This document shows positions 22,074 through 34,358 of a stretch of 64,000 nucleotides of DNA, one piece after another. The notes under the pieces are model-generated. The model saw nothing but the letters and a program-made list of their open reading frames with translations, did no database searches and was not told the DNA's origin. Position 1 is the stretch's first letter. Each line of letters starts with the position of its first letter. Made by a program: the position numbers and the translations under genes. The stretch comes from Owenia fusiformis (lineage: Eukaryota; Annelida; Polychaeta; Sabellida; Oweniidae): the NCBI GenBank assembly GCA_903813345.2, contig CAIIXF020000006.1:39459936-39523935 (forward strand), written 5' to 3'.

Positions 22074-22239
22074 ATTGACCCCTATGAGGGTTGATCATAC
22101 ATCAATTGAACATGGAGATTTTCCTGTACACTTTTCCCAAACATTTGGAATAGACTAGATGCGAGTAGAAATTATCTTGATTTATCCTATGCCAAGTAGG
22201 GTTTTAGGGAGATAAGTTGGTAAGATATATCCCGTATCC

Positions 22240-22340
22240 TGATTTTGAGGTTTCCATATCAAGAACCTCCATATCTCCCGTCATATCTCCCGCTTCGGTG
22301 CATATCTTCCCGCTTCGGGTCGTATCTTCCCGCTTCCAAA
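22240..22340. repeat. Short tandem words CATATCTTCCCGCTTCGG
   Basis: Four near copies of a word like CATATCTTCCCGCTTC follow one another with changes. Related words occur in the adjacent palindrome at 22436–22571. Confidence 0.45.
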
Positions 22341-22435
22341 AAAGTGGAAATGCAATAAAATGACTTTGCATATGAATGATTTGTTTATTTTTTACACCTT
22401 GTGCTACTGAAAACTCTACTTGGTATAGGATAAAG

Positions 22436-22571
22436 CAGTTATGTACGGTCGGTTTGGATATTGGGTTCATCCCTCGTGAGATATGCACATCTACTTTCTG
22501 TCCCTACGGTCCCTCATGTAGATATGCATATCTCCCTCTGGAAAAACCCCGCATCCAAAACCTCCCAGTAC
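22436..22571. mobile_element. Palindromic MITE, GTTATGTAC ends (copy 1)
   Basis: It begins GTTATGTAC and ends GTACATAAC, with inner arms GGTTTGGATA and ATCCAAAACC. It matches the better-preserved copy at 25963–26101. The two copies lie on either side of the LINE-bearing element. Confidence 0.6.
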
Positions 22572-22877
22572 ATAACCCGTTTTTATCCCATGGTTACAAG
22601 GATATAGATCGAATATCACGTGAAGATATAATTGATACGTGGATGAAGATATCATGTTTTAGCAAACAATTCCCAAATCATCGAATATCACTTTTGAAAC
22701 CATCGAATATCACTTTTTGAAAGGTGATATTCGATGGTTTCAAATTGATATTCGATGGTTTCAAAAGTGATATTCGATGGTTTTGATTTTTTCAATTTTT
22801 TTATTAATTCAGCAAAACGATTGTTTATGAATACCTAGCAAGAGCTCAAAAAGTTCAATCATCTATTTATCTCAAAA

Positions 22878-23773
22878 AGACCTCAAAAACTGAGCTTGAA
22901 TTAGAAATATGTCTTCTAAAATCTTCCTCGCCTGGACCTGATGGGATTCTACCATCACTTATTAAGTCTGTAAGACAGTTTTTAATTGATCCGCTCTTGT
23001 ATATATTTAACTTATCTTTTAAATCTGGTATTTTCCCAGACGCCCTCAAATTGGCCAAAGTAACACCTGTATTTAAAAAAGGAGTCACTACAAATCCTTC
23101 GAACTATAGACCAATTTCAGTTTTATCGGTATTTTCTAAATTGTTAGAAAAGCTCATGCACGCCAAACTCACTGGTTTTTTAGAACGTTTTGAAATTATT
23201 TTTACTTATCAATTTGGATTTCAGAAATTCAACTCTACCTACATGGCCATTTTATATTTCATTGAACAAATTCGAAAATCAACTGATTTGGGGAAAACGA
23301 GCATTGGCATAACATTAGGTTTTTCCAAGGCCTTTGACACTATTAATCATGACATTTTGATACAAAAACTTGAATATTATGGCATCAGAGGAATAGCTAA
23401 GTCCTGGTTTGAAAGTTATTTAAAAGACTGCAAACAATATGTCACCATTAACAATTATGAATCTAAACAATCATCTCTAAATTGTGGTGTTCCGCAGGGC
23501 TCGGTACTTGGACCACTATTATTTATTCTTTACATAAATGATCTGCCTTTTATTGACCCTAATCTAAAATTTATTATGTTTGCTGATGACACCAATCTTC
23601 TTGATAGTGATTATGATTTAAATGAACTTATGACTAGAACTAATGCAAACTTGAATTCAATAGATGACTGGATAAAAGCAAACAAACTTTCACTTAATAT
23701 TGGCAAAACCAATGCTATTCTATTTGGACCCCAAAAAAAATCAAACAAATCTGAATCTCAAAATACGCAATGA
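22878..23773 (+). pseudogene. LINE reverse transcriptase, N-terminal part (inactive)
   Basis: The frame is open from about 22878. It shows the RT fingers (SSPGPDGI, then NYRPISVL), motif A, motif B (GVPQGSVLGPLLF) and the FADD catalytic pair. In motif A the residue before FSKAFDT is Gly where these enzymes have the first catalytic Asp (normally D-x-SKAFD). This is a one-base GAT to GGT change. The frame then breaks at an A8 run near 23735. Both changes predict a dead enzyme. Confidence 0.85.
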
Positions 23774-24395
23774 GAACATAAATTTCCGGGATAAAATTGA
23801 CTTTCTTGGAATTATTATTGATAAAAACTTGAAATTTAAAGAGCACATAAAATCTATTGAACCAAAGATTTCTCGCGTCATTGGTTCTCTTTATCACATT
23901 AAACATCTACTTGAAATAGACAGTTTCAAAACAATTTACTACTCATTGATACACTCTCAATTAAATTATTGCAACATAATCTGGGGTAACACATTTAAAT
24001 CATTTTATGATCGTCTACATAAACTGCAGAAACAATTCTTAAGGCTAGCTTTAAATAAGGATAGACCTTCTCACTCCGCTCCCTTATTTGAAGATCTTAA
24101 CATATTAAATATTTTTGATGTCAACAGATATTGTACTGGTCAGTTCATGTACAAAATCTTTAATAAGCACCCCAGTCTTCCAAAAAATCTATTTCAAGAC
24201 TTGTTTGATATCAACATTAATATTCATCATCATTACACAAGACAATTGCATTATTTTCATATCCCTAAATGCTCTAAACTTTCCCTTCGCTATCTAGGTC
24301 CTAATCTTTGGAATGCTCTACCACATGATATTAAAAAATGCTCCACTCTAAATATTTTCAAATCTTCATATAAAAAACTACTCATCTATCGATAA
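23700..24395 (+). pseudogene. LINE reverse transcriptase, C-terminal part (shifted frame)
   Basis: This continues the reverse transcriptase thumb (FLGIIIDKNLKF) and the C-terminal domain to a TAA at 24393–24395. The frame shift relative to the upstream part lies in the A run at about 23735–23742. It was probably caused by an insertion or deletion in that run. Confidence 0.85.
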
Positions 24396-24871
24396 TGTAT
24401 AATACCAATATCATACTATACTGTTGATTTTATACTGATACCTGATTTTTGTAACATTTTTACATTGTACATCCTTAGATTAATTGTTAATAACATTTTT
24501 ATATACCTACATGTAACATAATATAAGTGTTTTCTTTTATATGTAGTCTAGATGTCATTTTAATGATTTCTGTTAGACCGCAACATATACCCACTAGGGT
24601 GTCTAGCGGCTTGTTTTTATAGTGTATATTATTTAAGAATTATGAAATAAATTGAATTGAATTGAATTGAATTATATATTTATTATATATTTTTATTTTT
24701 TGGGATCCTGTTTTTACGGCGTTCGCATTAAATACAAACCACTCTGTTACGTCACGTATATGACGTTCGTTGAATTATCGCAATCAAAATGTCAGACGAA
24801 ATGGAATTTCCATTACAATTTATCTGACTATTCAATGTTCGCTGGATAATAATTCCCAATGGGATAAACGG

Positions 24872-25430
24872 ACAATCCTATAGTTTTTCAAAAATATCAC
24901 TTATATCCACTCATGGATATCAGTATCTTCACTCATTCGCTGCGCTCACTCGCGAAGATATCAATATCCACTCATGGATATAAGTGATATTTCAGAGCCA
25001 TAGGATATTCCTATATTATTCCATAGTTAGCATGATATCCATAGGATAACATGTCAAAATAAAAACGGTATTTTTGAAATCAGTGGTAAAATATATAGCA
25101 TACGGTGTTTTAGCCATGACATGCGGCGCCGTATGCCATGGTTTATGGATTTTTGCTACTTCAGACTCAAAACGAGGCTAAGTGTCAATATCGCCGTATC
25201 GTTTGGAAAATTCGTTTTAGATCACTTAATTCCCGAAGATTCTGATGATGACTTTAACTATGGAATATAAAGAACATCCTATGATTTACTCGTGATATGA
25301 TTTTAATCCACTCATGGATGTTGATACATGTATCTGCACTCTCTCGCTACGCTCACTCGTGCAGATATCATATCCATTCGTGGATAAAAATCATATCACT
25401 CATAAATCATAGGATATCCTCTATTTAAGA
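24872..25430. mobile_element. Composite palindromic repeat (copy 2)
   Basis: Two palindromes (24872–25017 and 25275–25430) flank a segment bounded by ATTCCATAGTTA and TAACTATGGAAT (25018–25268). The unit matches 4916–5345 in inverted orientation, where the second flanking palindrome is missing. It is non-coding. Confidence 0.65.
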
Positions 25431-25564
25431 TGTGATATTCGATAGTTTAAAAGTGATATTCGATGGTTTGTAAATTGTTTGATAAAATATGATATCTTGA
25501 TCCACATATCAAATATATCATCATGTGATATTCGATCTATATCCTCCTTGCAACCATGGGATAA

Positions 25565-28500
25565 AGCTTTACGTCCCGCTCCAAGCGGGCAGATGTAGTA
25601 TATCTGCCCGCTACGTATACGTCATAATCGCCGCTTGCATATTTGTTCATAATTTGTAACGTTCGCGGAATGACTGTAAACGGCAATGGAGAAAACACAG
25701 ACAATCAGGGTCTGTTTGATAGTTAAAAAAGGGAAAGGGCATCAACTTTATCAATAAAAAATTCGAGAAAATAAATATGGGATTATTTGAGAGAACATGA
25801 AAATCCGCCCACGGCCAAGAAAACAAAACTGGACATGAATATTCTAAAATATTTCCACGATTTAACAATGTGAACCAGATGACCAAGATTGGTATGGGAT
25901 AAACATATTATCATATAGTCAGGATATTGGGATTATCCCTTGGCCAATATATAGGGGTTATGCAATTGGAGGTTTTGGATACAGGGAATATCCCGAGGGA
26001 TATACAATATATCTTCCCGAGGGACCGAAGGGACCAAGGGAAGACATATTATATATCCCTCGGGATATTCCCTGTATCCAAAACCTCCAAGTGCATAACT
26101 GTTGTATATAGTTTAGCATGATATGTACTTCTTTCTGTAACTGGAATACGATTCTAATATACAAGCAGCACATACGTATTCCCGGGGAACCATAAATATT
26201 TTGTGTAGTGTGTGGACATTTTTCTTTTCATTTCTCTAAAATCAGATTATTCTCATAAAATTCATACAAAGTTGGGCCTAAGCCGTTATTTTCGTATTCT
26301 GCATGTTAAGATATTTATAATGTAAAACCTAAGAGATAAATTCAATGTCTTCAGTTGAGAATAACACAACGAGAAACACTATATAATAAACATCAATACG
26401 ACGAGATAATAGATTTATTATCCAAATTGAATAATAACTAATAAGATCAGTTACTGTTGAATAACATTCTTCCCGGGATTTGTTATTAATCATACAGAAA
26501 TGTCTTATCCGAACAGCTTACATGTACGTATTATCCGTTGCGGCCATTAACAATTTTACATATCTAATTAGCTAAGTAAATAAACATGCGTCGACACAGT
26601 CGCAGTTGACTATGAAAAGCTCAATCATCAATCTTATTTTTATTTTCTTGATTTAAAGATTTATTATGTTTAAAAAAGAAAATGTTTGATTTTTAAGTTC
26701 AACCTTTAATTCTTATTATCAAGAACGCGCATGCAAATTCGCCAACCATGTACATTGTTTGCAGTCTGAGCAATTTAATGTAAATCATTGTATATTTTTC
26801 GATATACTGTAATACTATTCATTATTTGTAAAATTGAACCGAATATAATCTAAAATTAATCAGCTTTAAATACATTATATGTCATAAAAGTTGCCTTAAA
26901 ACAATACAATTCGTGCGTTTGTAAATGCTCTAAAGCCCCGCTAGTATATGAACGAATCCTAAATAGAAATGAGTAAAATTCGTTCCCATTAGTGTGTACA
27001 CGTTCTACACCGAGACTTCTTCTTTAAATCAACTCAGTCCACTAGTATGAGTTAAGAATGGACAGAGGGACGGATGGCTTCATTCAATGGGATAATTAAG
27101 ATATTTCAAAACCAGTGTCATTCTTCTATGCATACATCACTCCAATCATAACATAAAACAAGCTGTTTATTTTAAAACTATTCTTTACGAATCTATGATA
27201 AGTGTATAATGTTCAATCATACAAATCGCAGTCAGTGATTGTTCTCCACACTCACCCCTCCCCCTTCCTGACATGAACTATTTTGTAAAACCATTGACAG
27301 TGTGGAAAGGATTTTTACACTCGAGTGTCAAGGGGGGGGCAGTTACAGAAATATACAAGGCGATGGTTCAAATTGGACAATTTTCAAAACTGCCCAACAT
27401 GGTGAAAACTTCACGTTTTTAAAGAATGCTTGCCCGGCGAGTGGTTTGCTCTGGATTGAGAGAGAACAAAAACTTTGAGTTAGGATTTTTCCTAATACTA
27501 TCTATACTAAACAACTTTTTAAACCGTCTCTGACTACATATCATGCCAATTAATACCATTATTGTGTTGACAGGATTAAATATGATATCTATGGAATTAT
27601 AATTTAATGAACTCAATAGTCTAAATGATAATAAGTTCATAATTTAGTCTTGGCTGACTAGTCTTGCACCATCAGAGTTGGATTGCAAATACCTCCCTAA
27701 ATCAAATATTTAAAATTTACAAATTTACTAGTGTACGGGGTGGGGAAACAAGTCTCCATTCAACCACTTAAGTTTAAAAGGAAGACTATAGTGTCCCGTG
27801 AATTCATTATAATTATCTTAGACAATAGTGAAGCGGTACAATCATTGGAGTGTTAATTAATCGGAATGCAAGTTTGATTTAAAATAACTCCTTTGGATCA
27901 AATATTTAAATTCTACTAGAATGCGGGGAGTGGAAACAAGTCTCCATTCAAGCACTAAATATCAAAAGAAAGATTTCAGTACCCATTAACTTCACTCCCG
28001 GACTTTACTATTCACCACCACCTTCCCCAAGTATCCCTTATGACCCCAGAATGTTCGTTTCTGTGCCCCCCCCCCCCCTGTCCATGGCCAGTAAGTAATC
28101 TATGTGTATATATCTGTATAAAATCAGATGCAGGCATAGACATTGACAAGGTGAGGGGATTTAAATATAAAAATAATCTTGTTTTTGGCTCCGACTTATA
28201 TATTTTGGCACTGTTTAACGAAGCCGGTTTAAGGAATGAGAGGCAGAAATAATTCCTAGAAATAAGATGGCCTCATCGCGATAGCCGCGACCCCTTTGTC
28301 TTTATCCTTCCACAATCGGCAGATAAGAGTGACTCTGGCATACCAGAATGAGATGGCCTGTCTTTACCGTAATCAAGATATGGTACCTAACCGCAGTTAT
28401 TTTGGTTTTATAACGGGAATATTACTCGAGCTTGAATAACAAATAAAAGGCATGTTCCCATTTCTGTATTCTGACCTTTGATTGTGTATTAAGTTGAGCT

Positions 28501-29353
28501 GCACGCCAAACGTTAAGATTGTTAAAACGCTGAAAATAAAACTTTATTCCTCTCAATTTACATAAAAATGAAACAGATTAGATTCGAATCTCAGTCACAC
28601 CAGCACCACTGGTCAAAGGAAGTACAAATATCTATATTAATCAAATGTCTGAGAATTTGATAACTGTCTGGGATCCAATGTTAATTTTATTGAAGCAAAC
28701 TAAGAAAAGATGAATTTTAAACGTTTAGAGGGAAAAGTCAAATATGCATTGTAACCCTAAAAATAATTCATAAAAGTGTCGTACACATTTTATAACATTT
28801 ATATAAATAAAACAAATAAAGCACAACCCTAATGCCCTATATAATGAATTCATATCGGCGCTAAACGGCCCTTGCAATAAAAACGCATCGAAGCAGGGAA
28901 TGCTTGGAAAATTCTTCCGAGACTGACTTTTGTTATTTCAAAATTGAAATATGCCTAATTCTTATGAACACGCGATCTTTTTCCCTGGGTTTTACTCTAT
29001 TTTAAATTTACTAGAAAAATGTTTAGATGATTGCGTTTGCTTCTCACGAGTTCATTGAAACGTTCAGTCGTAAAACTTTAGAGATCAAAAGACTAATTAG
29101 GCACCTGATTGCGAAAGTTTGATTGCATTTCGATCGCCGGGATTTTACAAACGTATTGTTTAGTTAGCGATCGTGTTCTTGGGATCTTGATAACTTCCTA
29201 TTTTAAGTTTTGGGTTGAAAGCAATGAGTATGTCGGACTTTCTCAAGTCCACATAATGAAACAATATCCCTTTATATTAGTCCAATCGGAATTTGCATAA
29301 ACATACCAGTTTTATATTGCAAAAAGAACTGTAATTAATAGCCTACATAAAAG
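25565..29353. other. Gene-poor interval
   Basis: Apart from the palindrome at 25963–26101, I see only a weak direct repeat. The word GGAAACAAGTCTCCATTCAA occurs at about 27744 and 27929 with similar flanks. No exon with family resemblance was found. The frame at 27419–27640 on the minus strand has no recognizable motif. Confidence 0.4.
25963..26101. mobile_element. Palindromic MITE, GTTATGCA ends (copy 2)
   Basis: Nearly perfect palindrome. The arms contain GGAGGTTTTGGATACAGGGA and TATCCCGAGGGATAT. The 22436–22571 copy shares the ends and the TTTTGGATA/TATCCAAAA words. Confidence 0.7.
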
Positions 29354-29952
29354 TACGGAAAGCGAAAGGGGATATACCGCAGAATTTAAAATTCAATGGA
29401 GTTTTAACATGAGAGTGATATCACACACCGCGGCCCAGTCAGATATATTTCTGCGCACTTTATTTATTTAATTCACTTTGCACAACGCGCCCCCTGTAAT
29501 TCATTCAGTGCGCAATTAAAAATTGTTTATGAGTAATATCGCACACCGCGGCCCAGTAAGATCGAGCTGCGCACTTTATTTATTAACACACTCAAAATAT
29601 CGCGCTGAAGCTTGTATATGCTGGCGCGATGTAATTATAGTTTTCTGTTAATAAATGCCCAACAAGAAACGGTAGCACAACGAATTCAACTTTTTTCGAA
29701 AGACTGCAGACTTGACCTGCAAAATTGTAATTTTGGATCACAGTGATGCCTCTAGAGAGGATATCTATGAGAATTACAGATTATAGTGCGCAGAATTATA
29801 AAGTCAAACTGACCTCAAAATGGTAGTACACAGTGTACACTGCCATCTTTCAATAAAGTAACTACAGACCTTCGTATACAAAATACCAGAATGATTGATG
29901 TAATACCTGTATACCATTTCTTCTGGGAGAAGGAAAGTTCCTATATGTATTC

Positions 29953-30145
29953 CATGGCCGTAGCCAGGGGGCCTCACCCCCTCCCCCTTGCCAAATATTC
30001 GTTCAAAATCATGCAGTTTTTCACCATTCTTAGTAGCACTTTTCGCATGATTTTTTTGCCATAACTGTCAAAAAGCTCCCCCCTCTTGGCCAAATCTCCC
30101 CCTTGGTAAAACCACTCCCCCAGGTTAATCCAGGATACGGGTCTG
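29953..30145. mobile_element. GTAGCCAGG-family element with 5 bp TSD
   Basis: The ends are CATGGCCGTAGCCAGG and CCAGGATACGGGTCTG. The flanks TATTC at 29948–29952 and 30146–30150 are identical. The interior matches 892–1047 around TTCAAAATCATGCAGTTTT. It is an insertion inside the larger TIR element, so it is the younger of the two. Confidence 0.75.
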
Positions 30146-30344
30146 TATTCTTAGACGAGATTGTTCAAGAACATAAGGTAGACATAAGTGCCACCTGTTA
30201 AAAGCTAGGAGATCTTTTCTAAGTTATTAAGTCATCAATCAGCAGACTGGTAATTGTATCCTCCACCCACTTCAAACTCCATACACTAACATACTATTAC
30301 AATTTTATCTGTGTTTATTTGACTGTAGAAGGTGTACATTCATA

Positions 30345-31850
30345 GCATTGAATTGCATTTCATTGCATTGTATTGTATTGTTAACACATCATTGTATTGT
30401 ATTGTACTGCATTTTATTGTATTGCACTGCATTGTATTCTATTGCACTGCATTGTATTCTATTGCATTATATTGTACTGTATTGCACTGTATTATATTAT
30501 ATTGCACTGCATTGTACTTTATTGCACTGCATTATAATGTATTGCACTGTACCACATTGTGTTGCACTGCATTGTATTACACTGCATTGTTTTGAATTGC
30601 ACTGCAATATATTGCACTGCACCATATTGTATTGCATTGCATTGCAGTGCACTGCATTGTATTATATTGCACTGTATTGTATTGCACAGAATTGTATTGC
30701 ATTGTCTTGAATTACACTGCATTTTATTACACTGCATTGTATTTTATTGCACAGCATTGTTTTGTATTGCACTGTATTGTATTGCATTGTATTGAATTGC
30801 ACTGTATTGTATTTTATTACACTGCATTGCACTACATTGTATTGCACTGTATTGAACTGCGATGTATTGTATTGCACTGTATTGTATTGCACTGCACTGA
30901 ACTGCGATGTATTGTATTGCACTGTATTGTATTGCACTGCACTGTATTGAACTGCGATGTATTGTATTGCACTGCATTGTATTGCACTGTACCACATTGT
31001 ATTGCACTGCATTGTATTGAAATGAACTACATTGTAACTGTATTGTATTTTATTGCACTGCATTGCACTACATTGTATTGCACTGTACCACATTGTGTTG
31101 CACTGTATTGTATTACACTGCATTGCTTTGTATTGCACAGCAATATATTGCACTGCACCATATTGTATTGCACTGCATTGCAATGTACTGCATTGTATTA
31201 TATTGCACTGTATTGTATTGCACAGTATTGTATTGCATTGTCTTGATTTACACTGCATTTTATTACACTGCATTGTATTTTATTGCAGTGTAATGTATTG
31301 TATTGCACAGCATTGTATTGTATTGCACTGTGTTGTATTGCATTGTATTGAATTGCACTGTATTGTATTTTATTGCACTGCATTGCACTACATTGTATTG
31401 AACTGCGATGTATTGTATTGCACTGCATTGTATTGCACTGTACCACATTGTATTGCAGTGCATTGTATTGAAATGAACTACATTGTATTGCACTGCACGG
31501 CATTGTTTTGCACTGTATTGCATTGCACTGCATTGTATTGCATTATATTGCACTGTATTGCATTGCATCGTATTGCACTGCATTTTATTGTATTATATTG
31601 CACTACATTGTATTGTATCATATTGCACTGCATTTTTTGCATCATATAACACTGCTTTGTATTGCATCATATTACACTACATTGTATTGCATCATATTGC
31701 ACTGCGTTGTATTGCATCATATTGCTCTGCATTGTATTGCATCATATTGCACCGCATTGTATTACATCATTTTGTACCACATTGTATTGCATCATATTGC
31801 ACTGCATTGTATAACATCATATTGCACTGCATTGTATTGCATCATATTCC
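30345..31850. repeat. (ATTGY)n pentanucleotide satellite, about 1.5 kb
   Basis: The tract is made of ATTGT, ATTGC and ACTGC pentamers in irregular order. At the 3' end (about 31605–31848) it turns into a 25 bp higher-order unit containing ATTGCATCATATTGCACTGC. A five-base unit gives five-residue repeats in every frame and few stops, so long open frames appear on both strands. They are not genes. Confidence 0.95.
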
Positions 31851-33250
31851 GTATTTACCATTTCGTTACAGTTTTATTACATAAAATGTTATTTATAAGA
31901 TTATAATTTTCAAACATTGAAAATATTTTATACAATATCAATTAAAAGATATGAAATGGCCCAAAATAATATATTTTCAATGGAACCCAAGTGCAAGGGT
32001 CACTTCAACATAACGCCACTTGTAATCTGTATGCATACGCCCTCTTTTAATGAACATTATCTTTGAAACCATATTAGAATCGAATCTGATAAAAGTGCGC
32101 ATCATGGTCCTGGATGTGCTGCGCGCTAGAATCAGGAAATCTCAAAGTTCTCCTCGTTAGAGCCATCAATATTATCCAAAATTGTCATTTCGCTGGTTCA
32201 CTGCGCAGTCTTTCGAAAAAAATCAAATTCGTGGTGCTACGAATTTTTATTCATTATTTATTCACAGATAATCATTTTTTCATCGCGCACTGAATGCCGG
32301 AATTTCTGCGCACTTTATTTTAATTAACTTTGCAAAACGCGGCCCCTGTAATTCATTCAGTGCGCGATGAAATCTATCTGACTGGGCCGCGGTGTGTGAT
32401 ATCACTCCCATGTTAAAACTCCATTCGATTTTGAATTATGCGCATGTCCCCTATAGCTTTCCGTATAAAAGCATCATGATAAATAAAACATTGAAGCATA
32501 TATAAAGCCTATTGTTATCGCACCCATCGCACCCCCCCCCCCCCCCTCCTGGCTGCGCCTATGGATATTTTGGCAACTTTCAAGTTTACCCCGCCTCCTA
32601 ATAATTCTTGCGCCCCCTCTAAATATCAGACCCGTCAGGCGTTGAGGCATGGATCAGGATACCCTGACTCCCAAGCTGTGCGACTTCTGGCAACCGCTAC
32701 ACCTATATTCCCGGGGAAAACGCTTTTAGAAAAATTGTCAAATATGGTCGTGTGTGGGCAAACACGGAGGAGGAGGAGAGGGGTGCGTGCATTGTGTGCG
32801 ACCCTTCATCAGTTGTGTACCTTATTTTTTGTATGAATTTCTTCCGAATAGTTATGCTAGAGTGGTTCCGATATTTATTTCTGTTTTCAAATGAAACAAT
32901 TTCACTCTTGCCCGACTGACTTGTAGATAATGCACGAATCAAATAGCATGGAGGTCAGATAATCAGATTGATTCGTATTTTCGCAATCAGATGAATTAAC
33001 TTATTGTTTTCTCTGATTAAAAGGCGGTTTGAAGCTACTTTTACAGGATTTGTAAATTCGCAATCAGACTAGCTTATTTTAATATTTAGTCAGTGCAAGA
33101 GGAGGGGACTATAATGTAGAAAATTGTTTTGGTTTCGACACTAACTGAATAATTTATCACAATTGTTAAATAAGCAAACAGAAACAGGTTTAAAAATGAG
33201 AATAGAGGCAAAAAAGTCTATACATAAAATGTAATTAAAACCCGGGAATT

Positions 33251-33922
33251 AAAAGCAATTTTAGACTGTTAGATGATCTCTTCTGTAATCAAGGTGATGT
33301 TGGTACACTTCCGCCGTTAGAAAAACAAAGACTAAGACAAAGACTATATAGCAATTAATCCTTTTGTAATCATTAAATGTTAGATTCTTATTATTTTGTT
33401 GGACAATGTTCAGACTTCTGACCAAGATTAAATCATTTATGTTTGTATTTAAAAATAGTATTTCAATCAGACAGACGTTCTAATGAGTTAGAAAAATACA
33501 TTTGTCCATTTCCTCTCAAGAAGTTTTCAAAGGTAATCAAGTCGATTTGTTTGAGTGTTTAGCATTGTTTTTCATAACTTGACGCTTCCATGAACAGAAT
33601 GACTTTGAAATGAGTTTTTATAATTTTAGCTTTTATACGGACATGCTTATTGTATATTTCTATATGAACGTTGTAGTTATGTGATGTAACATCGCCCCCC
33701 CCCCCCAATTACAGGTATACAAATTTTGGTCGGAATGCATTAACTTGCGATTAAAAGCAATTTTAGACTGTTAGATGATCTCTTATATAATCTAGGTGAT
33801 GTTGGTACACTTCCGCATTTAAGAAAACAAAGACTAAAACAAAGAGAACTAAGTAATTAATCCTTTTGTTATCATTAAATGTTAGATTCTCATTTTTATT
33901 GGACAATATTAAGACTTCTGTC
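33251..33922. repeat. Direct repeat of about 175 bp, two copies
   Basis: 33251–33428 and 33752–33922 share GCAATTTTAGACTGTTAGAT, GATGTTGGTACACTTCCGC and CATTAAATGTTAGATTCT in order. The spacer is about 320 bp. Non-coding. Confidence 0.65.
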
Positions 33923-34201
33923 TCCGATTGTTATGCAGGTATGTGTATAAAATCATGTGAACAACATTATCGTGGAAACTCCCATATTCATTCTCATAAT
34001 GTCTTACAGCTATTTCGCAAATGACATAATCCTAAACAACATATGGAAATAATAGTGCAGAACTGAGCGAAAAGAAAGGTGGAACAAATCAGATTAAGAT
34101 ATTTTATTATTGAAATGCACAAAGGGCAACAGTTGAAGAACAAAAGTTAAAGGGGTTGTGAAATAGATCGTGCTTTTATATGATCCCCTTCTATAGTACC
34201 C

Positions 34202-34285
34202 TACCCTTTGCATTCGTTCGACTTCACTTCTCTAATGAGAGTTTCGTCTTCTCGTAGTTTACAATTAGACTCTGCACGCAGCGTA
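34202..34285. repeat. TACCCT small repeat (copy 2)
   Basis: Begins TACCCTTTGCATTCGTT, contains GACTTCACTTCT and ends CTCTGCACGCAGCGTA. Close relative of 9766–9840 and 35313–35394. Confidence 0.6.
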
Positions 34286-34358
34286 ATAGTTCCCCTATTA
34301 TCCATGTTCATGTTCTCATTTGATTTTCCATCAGTTATGACTTGGTATCATTCGTTCC

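Larger units (their letters stand above)
22790..24675 (+). mobile_element. 5'-truncated CR1/Jockey-group non-LTR retrotransposon
   Basis: The copy retains most of the reverse transcriptase and the C-terminal region typical of CR1-like elements (LGPNLWNALP). The 3' end is a short tandem tail of TTGAA at about 24651–24674, as in CR1/L2-type elements. The 5' part, with ORF1 and endonuclease, is missing. The insertion is inside an inverted-repeat element. It cannot move: see the coding fragments. Confidence 0.85.
22583..25564. mobile_element. Inverted-repeat element interrupted by a LINE
   Basis: The left arm at 22583–22715 and the right arm at 25437–25564 are inverted copies, roughly 80–85% alike by eye. 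Both contain ATCCCATGGTT, GATATAGATCGAATATCAC and repeats of CATCGAATATCACTTTT. The interior is occupied by a truncated LINE and by the composite palindrome at 24872–25430. No transposase of its own is seen. Confidence 0.65.
29354..32465. mobile_element. 3.1 kb TIR element filled with satellite DNA, TA target
   Basis: The ends TACGGAAAGC (29354) and GCTTTCCGTA (to 32465) are inverted. The first and last TA can be read as a TA target duplication. Inverted similarity continues inward, with ATGGAGTTTTAACATG, GTGATATCACACACCGCGGC and TTTCGAAAGACTGC shared between about 29354–29700 and 32196–32465. The inside holds a GTAGCCAGG-family element (29953–30145) and the pentanucleotide satellite. No transposase was seen. 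Confidence 0.7.

Noticed and set aside
21907..22158. Pro/Ser/Lys-rich and Arg/Thr-rich peptides with repeats
   Set aside because: They are translations of the 15 bp terminal array.
27419..27640. 73-codon minus-strand frame
   Set aside because: No motif, no splice-site support, and AT-rich composition like the background.
30332..31906. Long open frames on both strands with peptides like LHCIVLYCT
   Set aside because: They are a pentanucleotide repeat read in different frames. A five-base period gives five-residue repeats and few stops by chance.
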